Source: Timema cristinae
Taxonomy: Eukaryota > Arthropoda > Insecta > Phasmatodea > Timematidae
Reading direction: 5' to 3'
Length of the DNA stretch: 64,000 nt
Assembly (NCBI GenBank): GCA_039000515.1
Contig: JBCFYV010011164.1
Coordinates: forward strand, 51,276,082-51,340,081
Position numbers and translations under genes: made by a program. The notes beneath the pieces were generated by a model. That model had not been told where the DNA came from. It worked only from the letters and a program-made list of their open reading frames with translations, and searched no databases. Below are positions 62,310 through 64,000 of the stretch, piece by piece (within the stretch, counting starts at the first letter, position 1; every line of letters begins with the position of its first letter).

Positions 62310-63000
62310 TAGTTTTTCTTAAATGTATTGAAACACTCTTTATCAAAACACGAGCATTCTAGAATGCATGGGACATCAGCACTCTTACATGAACAAGAAG
62401 CACCACAGAACTTCTTGAGACATTTGCATGACGATATTTTCAGATGTTCTTTAAGTAAAGGATCTTTAGTTATTAAGATTGGCTTAGTTATATTAACTTC
62501 TAGCTTCCATACACAGGCAGTAGGAAGTGGTAGGCAAGGGTTCGGTTTGACAGCCTTAACCCATACAAGGCTTGGTAGTTAGCATGTTTACCATGAAACT
62601 CCAGAGTATCACTTTTTGGTGGCAGTTTGTTGGATGGTTTTCCTTGTCGGAAGAGCTGAACCCGAAATTTATCAACACTAGTCAATGTCGAAGTAGAGTG
62701 GTATAGTTGGCAGATAAAGTGTTGTATGTTGTCAATACAGACATCATTGGTAGATCCTATATCTTTCAACAGTTATGGTTACTTTCTAAAGATCTACCAT
62801 GCTGTTTTTTTTTTTTTTCCAAAACCAAGAAAATTACTAACCATATCACATCCAGTGATACTATTGAAACCAAGAAGATAATTTTTCACTGCATCATCCA
62901 ACTTCACAGCGATTTCATGAATATCGATGTATCTAGGGGTCTTACTTCACTGTATTCATATGTTTTCAGCCAGGTCATGCCATATCAAGAGCACCATCAG
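62310..63000 (-). pseudogene. Transposon-associated protein with Cys-rich (CXC-like) tail, fragment
   Basis: On the minus strand, blocks read GFNSITGCDMVSNFLGFGKK, then VDKFRVQLFRQGKPSNKLPP, HGKHANYQALYGL and the tail CKCLKKFCGASCSCKSADVP followed by CILECSCFDKECF. This order (TGCD motif, PP...HxxRANYQ, Cys-rich tail) is that of a large family of uncharacterised, transposon-linked insect proteins. Stops and frameshifts near 62790-62810 and the lack of an N-terminal part make it a dead fragment. Confidence 0.65.
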
Positions 63001-63094
63001 GGGCGCACCCAGTTAAATGCAACACCCACCTGCCGATATTTCCTAATTGCTTAGGATGCCGCCACATCCATGACACGCCATATTATCCGTGTAT

Positions 63095-64000
63095 ACTCAC
63101 GCGGTTCTAAATAGTCTGAAAATTTCTCCACGCCAAATACTCAAGCGAGACATTCTTTCTCGAACGAACTGTATTTCTGCTAAGATTAGTACAGATTTTT
63201 GATGGCGAATGCCACAGAATGAACACCGTCCAGTGATCTTTGAGACAAAACTGCGCCTATGGGACAGAGGAGGTGTCGACATGGAGAAGGAAGTGACGTG
63301 AAAATCAGGCATGTGTAAAACTTCGGACCAGTCTAATTTGTTCTTGAGAGTTTTGAAAACACGAGATTGTTCCTTGCCCAGACGAATACCACACCTGTTT
63401 TTTATCTTCAAACAATTCAAAGGAGCGGAAATTTCCGGAAAATATGGAATAAACCTGGCGTAGTCGCACACATGCCTATGAAGCGCATCACACCCTTTAA
63501 GTTTTTGGGTTGCGGGTACTAAAAAAATGGGTTTTAATCCTTTCGGGGTCAACCAGCATGTTCTCGTTAGAAATAATATACCCCAAATACTTAATGGATT
63601 GTTTGGCCCACTTGACCTTGTCAAGATTAACAGTAAGTCCAGCCTCTCGCAAGCAGCTCAGCACAATATCTAAGGGTTCGAGATGTTCGTCAACAGAATT
63701 GCTGTACACACAGATGTCGCCTAAGTAATTAAAAACAAATGTATGCTTTAAATCAGATAACATATGGTCCACAACGCGGCTTAGGGCCTGACCACCGATA
63801 CTAGCGCCCAATGGCACACGATTAAACTCCTAGAGTTGCCAAGGGGTGATGAATGCAGTATAGTTCTTAGGGCGCTCAGTGAGCACGTACTGCAAAATAC
63901 TCACATTCAAATTAATGAGACTATACAATTTAGCACCCCCTAAAAGTTGAAAAGCACTCTCTACGCTCGGCATCTGGTATGGGTCAAACTGGATTTTTTG
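63095..64000 (-). pseudogene. Ty3/gypsy-type retrotransposon pol fragment, continues past the window
   Basis: On the minus strand from 64000 downward, the reverse transcriptase fingers (FDPYQMPSVESAFQLLGGAK, then LYSLINLNVS), the VPLG block and the catalytic loop NYLGDICVYS (normally YxDD) are visible, then HLEPLDIVLSCLREAGLTVN and KYLGYIIS. The start of the RNase H region (ISAPLNCLKIKNR) follows after a frameshift near 63490. A stop interrupts the frame near 63830, and Asp of YxDD is Gly. It is inactive. LTRs are not in the window. Confidence 0.85.

Overview
This window is eukaryotic nuclear DNA, most likely from an insect. The evidence is GT-AG introns of several kilobases, AT-rich intergenic DNA, tRNA-derived SINEs, hAT, PIF/Harbinger and Ty3/gypsy remnants, and two adenylate-kinase-family genes resembling insect ones. 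A hemipteran is my guess from memory of similar genomes; the sequence does not prove it. There are no bacterial operons, CRISPR arrays, rRNA genes or intact tRNA genes. Most open frames in the window are artefacts of tandem repeats.

Two genes lie head to tail on the + strand. Gene 1 (exons from 1313 to the stop at 23300; its 5' part lies before the window) encodes a two-domain adenylate-kinase-like protein of the AK5/CG9541 type with degraded active-site motifs. As written it carries frame breaks near 7723-7750, 7823, 17190 and 20841. One expected exon, between about 21.2 and 22.6 kb, cannot be found. Gene 2 (start codon 37920, stop 60252, six exons, 207 aa) is an intact AK1-type adenylate kinase. 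Its start ATG is the last codon of exon 1. Both genes share a phase-1 intron inside the first glycine codon of the P-loop, which suggests they are old paralogs.

Layout: 1-23.3 kb is gene 1 with very repeat-rich introns. 23.3-37.8 kb is intergenic, with a 3'-UTR minisatellite, non-autonomous DNA transposons, SINE pieces and two large minisatellites. 37.9-60.3 kb is gene 2: intron 1 (13 kb) holds a 4.6-kb minisatellite, a Harbinger fragment, a 2.6-kb hAT copy, a nest of elements and a Harbinger-like MITE; intron 2 holds a 2.8-kb minisatellite; intron 5 is almost wholly a 37-bp minisatellite. 60.3-64 kb is intergenic with a MITE, a decayed transposon protein with a Cys-rich tail, and a Ty3/gypsy pol fragment running off the end.

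The most striking pattern is that the minisatellites are not scattered at random. Ten or so of them abut a splice junction of one of the two kinase genes, and in several the repeat unit carries a copy of the exon end together with its GT donor (or an AG acceptor). The genes' splice sites look like the seeds from which the tandem arrays grew.
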